The position numbers were made by a program, and so were the translations under genes. Positions 9,145-17,548 of a DNA stretch of 64,000 nucleotides are shown here, piece after piece. Under the pieces are notes generated by a model. It had not been told where the DNA came from. It saw nothing but the letters and a program-made list of their open reading frames with translations, and ran no database searches. The stretch covers positions 1 through 64,000 of the forward strand of contig CAYWFG010000012.1 of the NCBI GenBank assembly GCA_964458185.1, written 5' to 3'. The stretch is from AB-137-C09 sp964458185. GTDB lineage: Bacteria > Pseudomonadota > Zetaproteobacteria > Mariprofundales > Mariprofundaceae. Positions within the stretch are counted from its first letter, which is position 1. Each line of letters starts with the position of its first letter.

Positions 9145-9714
9145 CTATCGCTTAACCAACACCACCCCATGTTCAAACTTACCATGGTAATGCGGTGAGA
9201 TATAATGCGCATCAGCGTCAGGCCATTGCCAATGCGATGCATGAAATAACTCATGCATCGCTTCAATACTGCAATGAAAGGGTGGCCCTTCATCTTTCAC
9301 TGTTTGCATAAACAGGGCGAATAATTGCCCACCACTGCGTAAATGTTTTCTTAACCATTGTTCATAGTGTACCCAGCATTCTGGTTGGGTGGCACAAAGG
9401 CAGGTTTGTTCGTAAATTGTATCAAAGACAGGTAGTGATTGGGTAAATAAGTCCGCTTCAATAACCGTTGCGGTTAGATTTTGTTGTTGCAGTTCTTTTT
9501 TTAGCCTAGCAACAGGCGAAGGTGCAAGGTCAATCGCGGTAACATCAAAGCCACGGCGGGTAAATTCACACACCTCGTAACCAAAACCGCAGCCGGGAAT
9601 AAGAATACGGCAAGGATTTAGTGCATTGGTATCAAGCCAATGAAGAAGGGCAGGGTTTGCTTGCTTTCGATCCCAGCCTGTATTGCCTTCTTGGTATGCG
9701 TTTTCCCAATCCAT
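9145..9714 (-). CDS. TPMT-family SAM-dependent methyltransferase
   Basis: The 189-residue product has a class I methyltransferase fold, with SAM-binding motif I (ILIPGCGFGYEV) near residues 38-50. It also has the family N-terminus (WENAYQEGNTGWDR) typical of thiopurine/thiol methyltransferase-like enzymes. Some bacterial members methylate thiols, halides or metalloid compounds such as tellurite or selenite. The substrate here cannot be read from sequence. It lies tail to tail with phoU, two bases apart, and upstream of it on the same strand is dapB. A general small-molecule methylation role is as far as the evidence goes. Confidence 0.8.
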   Translation of the reverse strand: MDWENAYQEGNTGWDRKQANPALLHWLDTNALNPCRILIPGCGFGYEVCEFTRRGFDVTAIDLAPSPVARLKKELQQQNLTATVIEADLFTQSLPVFDTIYEQTCLCATQPECWVHYEQWLRKHLRSGGQLFALFMQTVKDEGPPFHCSIEAMHELFHASHWQWPDADAHYISPHYHGKFEHGVVLVKR

Positions 9715-9739
9715 GATCGCCCCTTGTTTTACGTGCTAT

Positions 9740-10534
9740 TTAAATGCCCAATACATCATGCATGCCGTACCAGCCTTTGCCTTGAGCCACCAGCCAGTGG
9801 GCGGCACGAACAGCACCTTTGGCAAAAACCATGCGGTCAGTTGCAATGTGACGGACTTCAATGCGTTCTTCATCGCTGATAAACATCGCATGATGTTCAC
9901 CGACAATATTGCCCGCCCGCATCACAGAAAAACCAATGCTACCAACATCACGCGCACCTGTAATGCCTTCGCGGGCATAAACGGCAACATCATCCAAAGC
10001 CACATTGCGTCCTTTCGCCAGTGATTGACCCATCGCCAAGGCCGTACCACTGGGGGCATCAACTTTGTAGCGATGATGCGCCTCAAAAATCTCTGCGTCG
10101 TACTGCTCTGCTTGCAAAATTTGAGCCGCTTGCTCAATGAGGTTAAGTGCAAGGTTGACCCCAACTGAATAATTTGCAGCCATTACCACAGGGGTGTCTT
10201 TCAATGTATTTTGCAACTGCGCCGATTGTTCCGATGAAAACCCTGTGGTACCGATCACCATGGGAATACCATGTTTTGCAGCAAAATTGGCATGCGCTAG
10301 GGTTGCTACTGGCGCAGTGAAGTCAATCATCACATCGACATTTTGATGGCATAAAACATCTGAAACCAACACCGCAGGATCAACAGCAGCCAACAGTCCT
10401 GCATCTTTGCCTATATTGGGGTTCCCCGCTCGTTCTGTTGCTACTGCCAACTTGGCATGTTCATCGCCATGGATCGCCCGCACTAGCATGATTCCCATGC
10501 GCCCTGTTGCACCTGTAATGATTGTTTTCATCAT
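9740..10534 (-). CDS. dapB: 4-hydroxy-tetrahydrodipicolinate reductase DapB
   Basis: This cytoplasmic enzyme of 264 residues carries out the NAD(P)H-dependent reduction in the diaminopimelate/lysine pathway, feeding murein and lysine synthesis. The nucleotide-binding loop GATGRMG lies at the N-terminus. The substrate-binding signature EAHHRYKVDAPSGTA and the Lys/His residues of the active site are present. AAGGTG seven bases upstream favours ATG 10534; a GTG at 10543 and an ATG at 10531 are alternatives. It follows dnaJ by 22 bases, giving dnaK-dnaJ-dapB order. Confidence 0.95.
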   Translation of the reverse strand: MMKTIITGATGRMGIMLVRAIHGDEHAKLAVATERAGNPNIGKDAGLLAAVDPAVLVSDVLCHQNVDVMIDFTAPVATLAHANFAAKHGIPMVIGTTGFSSEQSAQLQNTLKDTPVVMAANYSVGVNLALNLIEQAAQILQAEQYDAEIFEAHHRYKVDAPSGTALAMGQSLAKGRNVALDDVAVYAREGITGARDVGSIGFSVMRAGNIVGEHHAMFISDEERIEVRHIATDRMVFAKGAVRAAHWLVAQGKGWYGMHDVLGI

Positions 10535-10556
10535 GTCATTCACCTTGCATTACACC

Positions 10557-11711
10557 TTATTTCCGATGTTCATTGCCCGCTAGATCATCCCAAAAACTTT
10601 TGACCTTACCAAGAAACGACGAGCATTCAGGGTAAACTTCATCGCCTGTTGCTTCGGCGAACTCAAACAATAATTCTTTTTGGCGGGTGGTTAAATTTGA
10701 CGGTACAGCAATCCGCACTTTTACATACAAATCACCTTGCTGCCCTTTGGCACGAACATCGCCAATACCTTGACCACGCACACGGAATGTTCGCCCACCT
10801 TCAGTACCTGCGGGGATGCGAATTTTTACGCTACCAGATAATGTGGGGGCTTTCACTTCTGCACCTAACGCAGCTTGGGGAAAGGTGATTGGCATAATAC
10901 AATGAATGTCTGCACCATCACGTTCAAAAATAGGGTGATCATCAATAGAAACGACAATGTATAAATCACCATCGCCACCAGCTTGTGTACCGCATTCTCC
11001 TTCGCCTGTTACCCGTACCTGTGCGCCATGGTAAATACCTGCGGGCAGTTTAACTTTAAGGTGTTTGGTGGTGCGTGTTTTACCATTGCCAGCACATTGG
11101 GGGCAAGGTGATTCAATGCGTGTGCCTGCGCCTTGGCATTCAGGGCAGGTGCGACGAACAGCAAAAAAACCTTGCTGCATTTGTACTTGACCATGACCAC
11201 CACAGGTGCGACACGGCACAGGGTTGCTGCCAGGCTTCGCTCCTGAACCATGGCATTTTTTACATGCTTCATGCTTAGGAATATCTAACTCAACTTGACG
11301 ACCAGAGGCTGCATCTTCTAAGGAAATACTAAGATCATAACGCAAATCAGAACCACGGTTATTTTGCCTTGAACCGCCGCCGAAGCCAAATGCCTCACCA
11401 AATAAATCACCAAAAGCATCACCGAAATCACGGAAGGCATGCGAGTCTTGAAAGCCGCCACGACTCCAAAAGTCTTGCATCTGATCATCAACCCCCGCAT
11501 GACCATATTGATCGTAACGGGCGCGTTTATCGCCGTCGGATAACACTTCATACGCTTCCGTGACTTCACGAAATTTTTCTGCGGCTGCGGTATCATCAGG
11601 GTTTTTATCGGGGTGATATTGCATTGCCAGTTTACGGTAGGCACGTTTTACTGTTTTTTCATCGGCACCTTTTTCAACGCCCAATACCTCATAATAATCA
11701 CGTTTAGACAC
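10557..11711 (-). CDS. dnaJ: Chaperone DnaJ
   Basis: The 384-residue co-chaperone stimulates DnaK ATPase and delivers unfolded substrates. The J domain with HPD (in YHPDKNP) comes first, then a Gly/Phe-rich linker (FGGGSRQ). Four zinc-binding repeats follow (CKKCHGSG, CRTCGGHG, CPECQGAG, CPQCAGNG), then the C-terminal substrate domain. I chose the GTG start at 11711 because GGGAG precedes it and the protein then begins SKRDYYEVLGV. Longer frames run back into the dnaK-dnaJ spacer. It is probably expressed from the dnaK heat-shock promoter through a partial terminator at 11759-11783. Confidence 0.96.
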   Translation of the reverse strand: MSKRDYYEVLGVEKGADEKTVKRAYRKLAMQYHPDKNPDDTAAAEKFREVTEAYEVLSDGDKRARYDQYGHAGVDDQMQDFWSRGGFQDSHAFRDFGDAFGDLFGEAFGFGGGSRQNNRGSDLRYDLSISLEDAASGRQVELDIPKHEACKKCHGSGAKPGSNPVPCRTCGGHGQVQMQQGFFAVRRTCPECQGAGTRIESPCPQCAGNGKTRTTKHLKVKLPAGIYHGAQVRVTGEGECGTQAGGDGDLYIVVSIDDHPIFERDGADIHCIMPITFPQAALGAEVKAPTLSGSVKIRIPAGTEGGRTFRVRGQGIGDVRAKGQQGDLYVKVRIAVPSNLTTRQKELLFEFAEATGDEVYPECSSFLGKVKSFWDDLAGNEHRK

Positions 11712-11758
11712 GCAGGAACTCCCTTTTTTATACTGTGTTCTTCTTTCTATCAACGGCA

Positions 11759-11783
11759 AAAGCAGGGTCATAGACCCTGCTTT
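11759..11783 (-). terminator. Hairpin between dnaK and dnaJ, probable attenuating terminator
   Basis: This is a perfect 11-bp stem (AAAGCAGGGTC / GACCCTGCTTT) with a three-base loop, followed on the minus strand by TTTT-GCC. The short U run suggests partial termination. That would leave dnaJ expressed at a lower level than dnaK. Confidence 0.65.
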
Positions 11784-11815
11784 CTTCACCAACGATACTT
11801 TCTTAAAGCAATCGT

Positions 11816-13765
11816 TTATTTCTTGTTATCAACCACTTCAGCATCCACAATATCAGCATCCACAATGTCAGCGTCATTATCTTTTTTAGCATTACTGGCT
11901 GCCCCATCAGGCGTGCCTGCTGCACCGCCGCCTGCTTGCCCTGCTGCTTCAGCTTCGGCTTGCATTTTTTGATAAACAATTTCACCCAGCTTTTGAGACG
12001 CTTCTGACAAGGTTGCTTCTGCAGCCGTAATTGCCTCGTTGTCTGTGCCTTCTAATGCTGTTTTTAATGCCGTAAGTGCATCGTCAATACTCTTGCGCGT
12101 GGCTTCATCCACGGCATCGCCATGCTCTTTGAGTGATTTTTCGGTACTGTATACCAATTGATCGGCACGGTTGCGGGTTTCGATGGATTCTTTATGCTGT
12201 TTGTCTTCATCAGCATGCAGCTCTGCATCTTTGGTCATGCGTTCAATTTCTTCTTCGCTTAGACCAGAACCTGATTCGATACGAATGGAGGTTTCTTTGC
12301 CTGTACCTTTATCTTTAGCATGAACATGAATGATACCATTGGCATCAATATCAAAAGTTACTTCCACTTGTGGCATACCGCGTGGTGCAGGTGCAATGCC
12401 TTCAAGGTTAAATAAACCCAGATGTTTGTTGGCAGAGAAGATTTCGCGTTCGCCCTGTGCGACCTTGATGGTTACCGCTGTTTGATTATCGGCGGCTGTG
12501 GTATAGGTCTGGCTCTTTTTGCTGGGGATTGTGGTATTTTTTTCAATGATTTTATTGAATAAACCACCTTCTACTTCAATGCCCAACGATAAAGGTGTGA
12601 CATCAAGCAACAATACGTCATTAACATCCCCTGTTAATACCGCACCTTGAATCGCTGCACCAATGGCGACGACTTCATCAGGGTTCACACCCTTGTGCGG
12701 TTCACGACCAAAAAATGCTTGGACTTTTTCTTGCACCAAGGGCATACGGGTTTGACCACCCACAAGTACTACTTCATCAATGTCAGATGCTGATACGCCT
12801 GCATCTTTTAACGCTTCGCGGCAAGGTTTCAACGAGCCTTCAACCAAATCCATCACTAAAGATTCAAACTTAGCACGACTAATTTTGTTGATTAAATGTT
12901 TAGGTCCTGAAGCATCCGCCGTGATAAAAGGCAGGTTGACTTCGGTTTGCTGTGATGATGATAATTCAATTTTGGCCTTTTCAGAGGCTTCTTTTAAGCG
13001 TTGTAATGCAAGTTTATCTTGCATCAAGTCCACGCCATATTCTTTTTGAAAGGACTCTGCTAGATATTTAATCAATACTTGATCAAAATCCTCACCGCCA
13101 AGGAATGTGTTGCCGTTGGTCGCTTTTACTTCAAAAACGCCATCACCAATTTCTAAAATAGACACATCAAAGGTACCGCCGCCCAAATCATAGACAGCAA
13201 TCAAATGATTTTCTTCGGTTTTGTCCAAGCCGTAAGCCAATGCCGCAGCGGTAGGCTCGTTGACAATACGCAGCACATTGAGACCTGCAATCGCACCAGC
13301 ATCTTTGGTTGCTTGGCGTTGGGAATCATTAAAATAAGCAGGCACGGTAATGACCGCATCGGTCACGCTTTCGCCCAAATAATCTTCAGCCGTTTTTTTC
13401 ATTTTTTGCAGGGTAATTGCGCTAATTTCTTGGGGGCTGGTCTTTTTACCATCAACTTCCAACCATGCATCGCCATTATCGGCTGCCACAACAGGGTAAC
13501 TGACCAGTTTGTGGTGATGTTTGGTTTCAGCCGAGGTAAATTTGCGACCAATTAAGCGTTTTACGGCATAAAAAGTTTTATCGGGGTTGGTAACCATCTG
13601 GCGTTTTGCAGGGCTGCCCACCAAACGTTCGTCAGCAGTATATGCGACAACGGATGGGGTGGTGTTTTCACCTTCACTGTTGGCGATCACTTTGTGTGAT
13701 CCACCTTCCATAATTGCAACACATGAATTGGTCGTTCCCAGATCAATGCCAATGACTTTTGCCAT
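11816..13765 (-). CDS. dnaK: Chaperone DnaK (Hsp70)
   Basis: This ATP-dependent folding chaperone has 649 residues. The nucleotide-binding domain shows GIDLGTTNSC (near 5-14), DLGGGTFDVSIL and VLVGGQTRMPLVQ. The substrate-binding domain and helical lid follow. The tail ends in acidic repeats (DADIVDADIVDAEVVDNKK) in place of the more usual EEVKD ending. The start at 13765 follows AAGGAGAGA; a longer frame to 13801 is not supported. Transcription is probably from the sigma-32-type promoter at 13851-13880. Neither grpE nor hrcA is in the window. Confidence 0.97.
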   Translation of the reverse strand: MAKVIGIDLGTTNSCVAIMEGGSHKVIANSEGENTTPSVVAYTADERLVGSPAKRQMVTNPDKTFYAVKRLIGRKFTSAETKHHHKLVSYPVVAADNGDAWLEVDGKKTSPQEISAITLQKMKKTAEDYLGESVTDAVITVPAYFNDSQRQATKDAGAIAGLNVLRIVNEPTAAALAYGLDKTEENHLIAVYDLGGGTFDVSILEIGDGVFEVKATNGNTFLGGEDFDQVLIKYLAESFQKEYGVDLMQDKLALQRLKEASEKAKIELSSSQQTEVNLPFITADASGPKHLINKISRAKFESLVMDLVEGSLKPCREALKDAGVSASDIDEVVLVGGQTRMPLVQEKVQAFFGREPHKGVNPDEVVAIGAAIQGAVLTGDVNDVLLLDVTPLSLGIEVEGGLFNKIIEKNTTIPSKKSQTYTTAADNQTAVTIKVAQGEREIFSANKHLGLFNLEGIAPAPRGMPQVEVTFDIDANGIIHVHAKDKGTGKETSIRIESGSGLSEEEIERMTKDAELHADEDKQHKESIETRNRADQLVYSTEKSLKEHGDAVDEATRKSIDDALTALKTALEGTDNEAITAAEATLSEASQKLGEIVYQKMQAEAEAAGQAGGGAAGTPDGAASNAKKDNDADIVDADIVDAEVVDNKK

Positions 13766-13850
13766 CTTATTTCTCTCCTTAGGAACTTCTTGCAGTTCCA
13801 TTAGCGGTATATTCGCGCAGTAGTTTGCTGTGAATTAACTGTTCTCCCCT

Positions 13851-13880
13851 TATATAGGGCGGAAATAGGATGGTTTCAAG
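13851..13880 (-). promoter_or_regulatory. Sigma-32-type heat-shock promoter for dnaK
   Basis: On the minus strand CTTGAAA (13880-13874) is followed after 14 bases by CCCTATATA (13859-13851). This is very close to the heat-shock consensus CTTGAAA-N11-16-CCCCATNTA. The -35 element overlaps the last codons of trmD, and dnaK starts 86 bases downstream. Confidence 0.8.
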
Positions 13881-14544
13881 TGGTCGGGTGTTTTTTACTG
13901 CGCTCTTCTGCCTGTGATGTTCGCCATGCTGCAATAGCGGCGTGATTTCCTGACAGTAACACGTCTGGGACGTGCTTACCTTCAAATTCATGGGGTCTGG
14001 TATAATGAGGCCAGTCAAGAATCCCTGAATCGGTGAATGAATCTAACACGGCAGATTCAGGGCTACCCAGCACTTCAGGTAATAGGCGAATAACGGCATC
14101 TAACACACACATGGCAGCGGGTTCGCCGCCTGATAAGACATAATCCCCTAGCGATAATTGTTCATCGACATAATCACAAATGCGTTCATCGAAGCCTTCA
14201 TAGCGACCGCATAATAATGTAAGGCTGGGCTTTTGTGTGTATTCCAATGCTTTTTGTTGAGAAAAATGTGTGCCGCTAGGGGTTAGCATGACAACGTGGG
14301 TGTCTGGCCGCTGCTTTCGTGCATGTCGAATGGCAGCAACCACAGGATCAGGCTTCATCAGCATGCCAGGACCGCCGCCATAGGGTGCATCATCAACCTG
14401 ATGATGTTTACCCATCGCAAAGTCGCGAATTTGAATGCAGTCAACCTGCACAAGCTTTTGGGCAATAGCACGAGAGGGAATAGAGCATGCTAAAGGGGAT
14501 GTAAAAAATTCAGGGAATAAGGTTAACAGTTGGGCGTAAAACAT
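13876..14544 (-). CDS. trmD: tRNA (guanine-N1-)-methyltransferase TrmD
   Basis: This 222-residue enzyme makes m1G37 in tRNAs and so prevents +1 frameshifting. Trefoil-knot SPOUT motifs are visible (LLCGRYEGFDERICDY and LGDYVLSGGEPAA), as is the N-terminal LLTLFPEFF. Its start overlaps the rimM end by 22 bases. It follows rpsP-rimM as in most bacteria. However, the expected next gene, rplS, is absent and dnaK follows instead. It is somewhat shorter at the C-terminus than E. coli TrmD (255). Confidence 0.96.
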   Translation of the reverse strand: MFYAQLLTLFPEFFTSPLACSIPSRAIAQKLVQVDCIQIRDFAMGKHHQVDDAPYGGGPGMLMKPDPVVAAIRHARKQRPDTHVVMLTPSGTHFSQQKALEYTQKPSLTLLCGRYEGFDERICDYVDEQLSLGDYVLSGGEPAAMCVLDAVIRLLPEVLGSPESAVLDSFTDSGILDWPHYTRPHEFEGKHVPDVLLSGNHAAIAAWRTSQAEERSKKHPTT

Positions 14545-15041
14545 GCGTCCATTCCTTCAGGTAGCAAAACATGAATGCAATCATCAATATGGGTAACAAT
14601 GTCATCAATAAAAGGGATCATCCATACGCCATCATCTGCTTGAATGATTAGCGTATCTTGTGCGCCAAAGTCTTGAACATCACTGACAACTCCCAAGGTT
14701 TTTTCATTACTATCATCCATCACAGCAAGACCAATCAAATCATCCCATAAGTATTCATCATCATCGACATGAACATCATCACGCTTGATCCATAGCTTAT
14801 GGCGAACAAGCAATGCTGCTTGTTCTACGCTATCAACAGCATCCAATTGCAGCAGCATGCGCCGACCATGTTGCCAGCATCGTGTCACCGTCATTGCGGG
14901 TGCATCTTGAGCCGTTGATTGGTCAATACCTACCCAAAAACGAACATACCCAGCAACTGCTTTGGCAGGCCGGGTATGTGAATAAATCAATAAAGCACCT
15001 TTTAATCCATGGGTTGCTGTAATATCAGCAACATGAATCAA
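14523..15041 (-). CDS. rimM: Ribosome maturation factor RimM
   Basis: The 172-residue factor assists 30S head assembly, binding S19. The N-terminal RimM barrel has the diagnostic ATHGLKGALLIYS segment near residue 9. A PRC-barrel domain occupies the C-terminal half (YLWDDLIGLAVMDD onward). It lies 14 bases after rpsP and overlaps trmD, the standard rpsP-rimM-trmD arrangement. Sequence similarity to better-known RimM proteins is modest but order and motifs agree. Confidence 0.93.
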   Translation of the reverse strand: MIHVADITATHGLKGALLIYSHTRPAKAVAGYVRFWVGIDQSTAQDAPAMTVTRCWQHGRRMLLQLDAVDSVEQAALLVRHKLWIKRDDVHVDDDEYLWDDLIGLAVMDDSNEKTLGVVSDVQDFGAQDTLIIQADDGVWMIPFIDDIVTHIDDCIHVLLPEGMDACFTPNC

Positions 15042-15055
15042 TGATGATTCTGTGT

Positions 15056-15310
15056 TCAGTGTTCATCTTCTGTAACAGCAGACTTAGCAATCAAGCTGGC
15101 TACACGATCCGATGTTTTTGCACCTTTATCAACCCATGAATGAACACGGTCTAAATCAAGGTTAATCATCTCAGGCTGTGAGCAAGGATCATAATAACCA
15201 AGTTTCTCAATAAAAGAGCCATCACGACGATTACGTTCGTCTGTAACCACTACTGAATAAAAAGGGCGTTTTTTTCTTCCGCCACGTTGTAAGCGAATTA
15301 CAGTCGCCAT
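15056..15310 (-). CDS. rpsP: 30S ribosomal protein S16
   Basis: The 84-residue protein begins MATVIRLQRGGRKKRPFYSV, the invariant S16 N-terminus. GGAGG lies nine bases upstream of ATG 15310, so the five extra upstream codons are not used. It is first gene of the rpsP-rimM-trmD unit. A candidate promoter lies at 15338-15366. The ffh gene, its usual upstream neighbour in many bacteria, is not here. Confidence 0.97.
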   Translation of the reverse strand: MATVIRLQRGGRKKRPFYSVVVTDERNRRDGSFIEKLGYYDPCSQPEMINLDLDRVHSWVDKGAKTSDRVASLIAKSAVTEDEH

Positions 15311-15337
15311 ATATTGTACCTCCAAAAAGAGGCGCGC

Positions 15338-15366
15338 AATATAGTCAACACGTCGGCATAAAGCAA
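15338..15366 (-). promoter_or_regulatory. Candidate sigma-70 promoter for rpsP-rimM-trmD
   Basis: On the minus strand TTGCTT and TATATT are separated by 17 bases, ending 27 bases before the rpsP start codon. The -10 element is good and the -35 element is weak. Confidence 0.35.
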
Positions 15367-15380
15367 GTATAAAGAAGACA

Positions 15381-15680
15381 TCACAAGGCGCGAATCAAAT
15401 CAATAGCCTCGCTGGTAAGCTTTTCGATTTTTTGTGACATCGCACGACGCATACGATCAACATCTTTTTTAGACATGCCAGCAGCTTCTAATTCATCAAA
15501 ATCTTTCATGCTGGACATCGAGGCACGAAGTTTTTTCATCACCAACTGTACTTGATGCATGCCAAGTTTTTCTTCTGCTTGCAAGGGGGTATAAGATAAC
15601 ACCGTGCCATTAATATTTGAAAATGACGGCATCACCGCAACAGCAAACAAAGAAAATAAATAGATTTTTAATTTAAACAT
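15381..15680 (-). CDS. Small exported protein of unknown function
   Basis: The 99-residue product begins with a hydrophobic signal segment (MFKLKIYLFSLFAVAVMPSF). The remaining ~65 residues are charged, Lys/Met-rich and probably helical (KKLRASMSSMKDFDELEAAG, RRAMSQKIEKL). GAGGAG nine bases before ATG 15680 sets the start. I recognise no family. Small helical periplasmic proteins of this kind include chaperone-like and metal-stress proteins, but nothing in the sequence decides. It is transcribed toward rpsP, 70 bases away. Confidence 0.55.
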   Translation of the reverse strand: MFKLKIYLFSLFAVAVMPSFSNINGTVLSYTPLQAEEKLGMHQVQLVMKKLRASMSSMKDFDELEAAGMSKKDVDRMRRAMSQKIEKLTSEAIDLIRAL

Positions 15681-15780
15681 TTCAACAACTCCTCTCACCT
15701 ATTTTAAGCATGAATCATTTATTTACAAATACGAATGATCATAAATAATAAGGCTTATCATGCATAAGTATAAACCATTA

Positions 15781-15814
15781 ATCAAGTGTAAATACCACAC
15801 TTGATTCTTTTTTT
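15781..15814 (+). terminator. Orphan rho-independent terminator pointing right
   Basis: ATCAAGTGT and ACACTTGAT form a perfect 9-bp stem with a seven-base loop, followed by a T-rich tract (TCTTTTTTT). It acts on the plus strand, yet both neighbouring genes are on the minus strand. Read on the minus strand it lacks a clear U tract. The rest of 15681-15914 holds no gene that I can see. Confidence 0.6.
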
Positions 15815-15914
15815 AGTCTGTAATGCCAATGCAACCTGCTAATAAAAAAATCTAAAAACCAATAAACCATGCAGACTAGGTGTTCTTGAGTTATTGTGTA
15901 TTGATCGTTTCTTA

Positions 15915-17063
15915 TCAAAAATATCCTAAAGTTTTAAACAATGCCTTCACCCTTTTATCGTTACCCAACCAATCACAAAAAGACCAAGCACGCCGAATGG
16001 GATAATGCCGCCGATAGTATTGAAATACATTGGCTGGCAAGGCATTTGTTTGCTGGCATATTGATTGATGATCATTCATGATGGGATAATCATGATTTGT
16101 TGCATGGTGTAACACATCCCAAATGTTAGAAAAAGTTGGAAGAGGTAACGCCACTCGTGCATTGGGTAAGTCATCAGACATATGCCATTGCGGTAAACAC
16201 TGAAGAAAATCACACAACGCAAGATAAATATATTGCGTATTGTTTGCTTTGCCATCCAAGGAATGACCTGCAATATGCGGCGTTCCAATTACTATATTAG
16301 GGTGTTGGAGTAATGCTTTGTCGGGGCTAGGTTCACGCTCCCAGCAGTCCAATACAGCCCAATGCTGTTGATCTTGATTCAGCCAATTTAACAAGGCGTC
16401 ATTATCAACACAGGCACCACGCGCTGCGTTGATTATACCAAAACCACGAAACTTGGACAGAGTGTTGGTGTTGATTAGATGGTGAGTATTGTGTTTACCA
16501 CTGCGAATAAGCGGTGTGTGAAGGGTTAATACATCGGCTTGCTCCAGTAAGGAGTCCAATGACATCAACAAGGGATTATTAAGTTCCTTGATGGCTCGTG
16601 GTGGGTCGTTTTGCAATACACCCACACCTAGACCTTGGCATACTTCAACCAATCGGCTGCCGATGCGACCAGCACCAATCACCCCCAATTGATGCTTGAT
16701 CAACGATAAGTGCCCCATCGTGTGAAGTTGCAATAATGCTGTCATCATATACTCAATGACAGATCCCGTTGAGCTTCCTGCTGCCGAAGCAAAGACAATC
16801 CCTTGTTGCTGCAAATACGGCAGATCAATGTGATCGTCTCCTACCGTTGCTGTTGCAACAAAACGAACGGCAGAACCTGCAAGCAACGATGCATTCACCC
16901 GCGTTGATGAGCGCACCAACAATACATCGGCATCGCGCACCGTGGAGGCTTGTATCTCGTCTGCCTCCATCACATCTAAGGTGATACGGTAATCAGGCAA
17001 GTGAGAAAATGCATCGTCAACATGCCAGATATGACGGTCTGCAACAATACGCAAAGACTTCAT
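15915..17063 (-). CDS. pdxB: Erythronate-4-phosphate dehydrogenase PdxB
   Basis: This 382-residue D-2-hydroxyacid dehydrogenase acts in the DXP-dependent pyridoxal phosphate pathway. Typical PdxB segments are present: RSSTRVNASLLAGSAVRFV, TVGDDHID, the NAD-binding loop GVIGAGRIGSRLVE, and a catalytic Arg/Glu/His set including GTPHIAGHSLDGK. The C-terminal extension that separates PdxB from SerA-like enzymes is present and ends at the stop. The start codon abuts the rfaE2 stop, so the two are co-transcribed. Confidence 0.92.
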   Translation of the reverse strand: MKSLRIVADRHIWHVDDAFSHLPDYRITLDVMEADEIQASTVRDADVLLVRSSTRVNASLLAGSAVRFVATATVGDDHIDLPYLQQQGIVFASAAGSSTGSVIEYMMTALLQLHTMGHLSLIKHQLGVIGAGRIGSRLVEVCQGLGVGVLQNDPPRAIKELNNPLLMSLDSLLEQADVLTLHTPLIRSGKHNTHHLINTNTLSKFRGFGIINAARGACVDNDALLNWLNQDQQHWAVLDCWEREPSPDKALLQHPNIVIGTPHIAGHSLDGKANNTQYIYLALCDFLQCLPQWHMSDDLPNARVALPLPTFSNIWDVLHHATNHDYPIMNDHQSICQQTNALPANVFQYYRRHYPIRRAWSFCDWLGNDKRVKALFKTLGYF

Positions 17064-17546
17064 TTATACCCTCGCTAGGGCTTGAATGCGTTCAATTAAA
17101 CGGCTCGATGAATACCCCTTTAAAAAAGGGACGACCTTCACCACGCCGCCATGCTGCGTGACAACATCTGCACCAACAATCGTATCTGGGGTATAATCCC
17201 CTCCTTTGACCAACACATCGGGCAACAATGCCGAAATCAAACGCAATGGTGTATCTTCTGCAAACAAAACCACCGCATCCACCATGCGAAGCGCGCCCAA
17301 CATTGCAGCTCGATCTGCGATAGGGTTTAAAGGGCGCGGGCAGTGGCAGTCATCGCCCTTTAGCCGAGCAATGGATGCATCATCATTCAAACCAACGATT
17401 AAGCGATCTCCCAAAGCTCGCGCATCGGTTAAATAACGTACATGACCGGGGTGAAGCAAGTCAAAACAACCATTGGTAAAAACCACCCGAAAACCATTCT
17501 CTTTCCATGCCTTGCATAAAGCAGTGACCTCAAGCAAAGACTGCAT
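17064..17546 (-). CDS. rfaE2: D-glycero-beta-D-manno-heptose 1-phosphate adenylyltransferase
   Basis: The 160-residue nucleotidyltransferase corresponds to the C-terminal half of E. coli HldE. It makes ADP-heptose for the LPS inner core. The signature is FTNGCFDLLHPGHVRYL with the HxGH motif, followed by GLNDDASI and LVKGGDY. The kinase half (HldA-type) is not fused and not in the window, so the split form is used. It lies two bases after a BON-domain lipoprotein gene. Presence implies a heptose-containing LPS. Confidence 0.93.
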   Translation of the reverse strand: MQSLLEVTALCKAWKENGFRVVFTNGCFDLLHPGHVRYLTDARALGDRLIVGLNDDASIARLKGDDCHCPRPLNPIADRAAMLGALRMVDAVVLFAEDTPLRLISALLPDVLVKGGDYTPDTIVGADVVTQHGGVVKVVPFLKGYSSSRLIERIQALARV

Positions 17547-17548
17547 GG

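Noticed and set aside
11613..11972. 119-residue plus-strand frame across the dnaK-dnaJ junction
   Set aside because: It is antisense to dnaJ and dnaK ends; its low-complexity Ser/Ala tract mirrors the DnaK tail.
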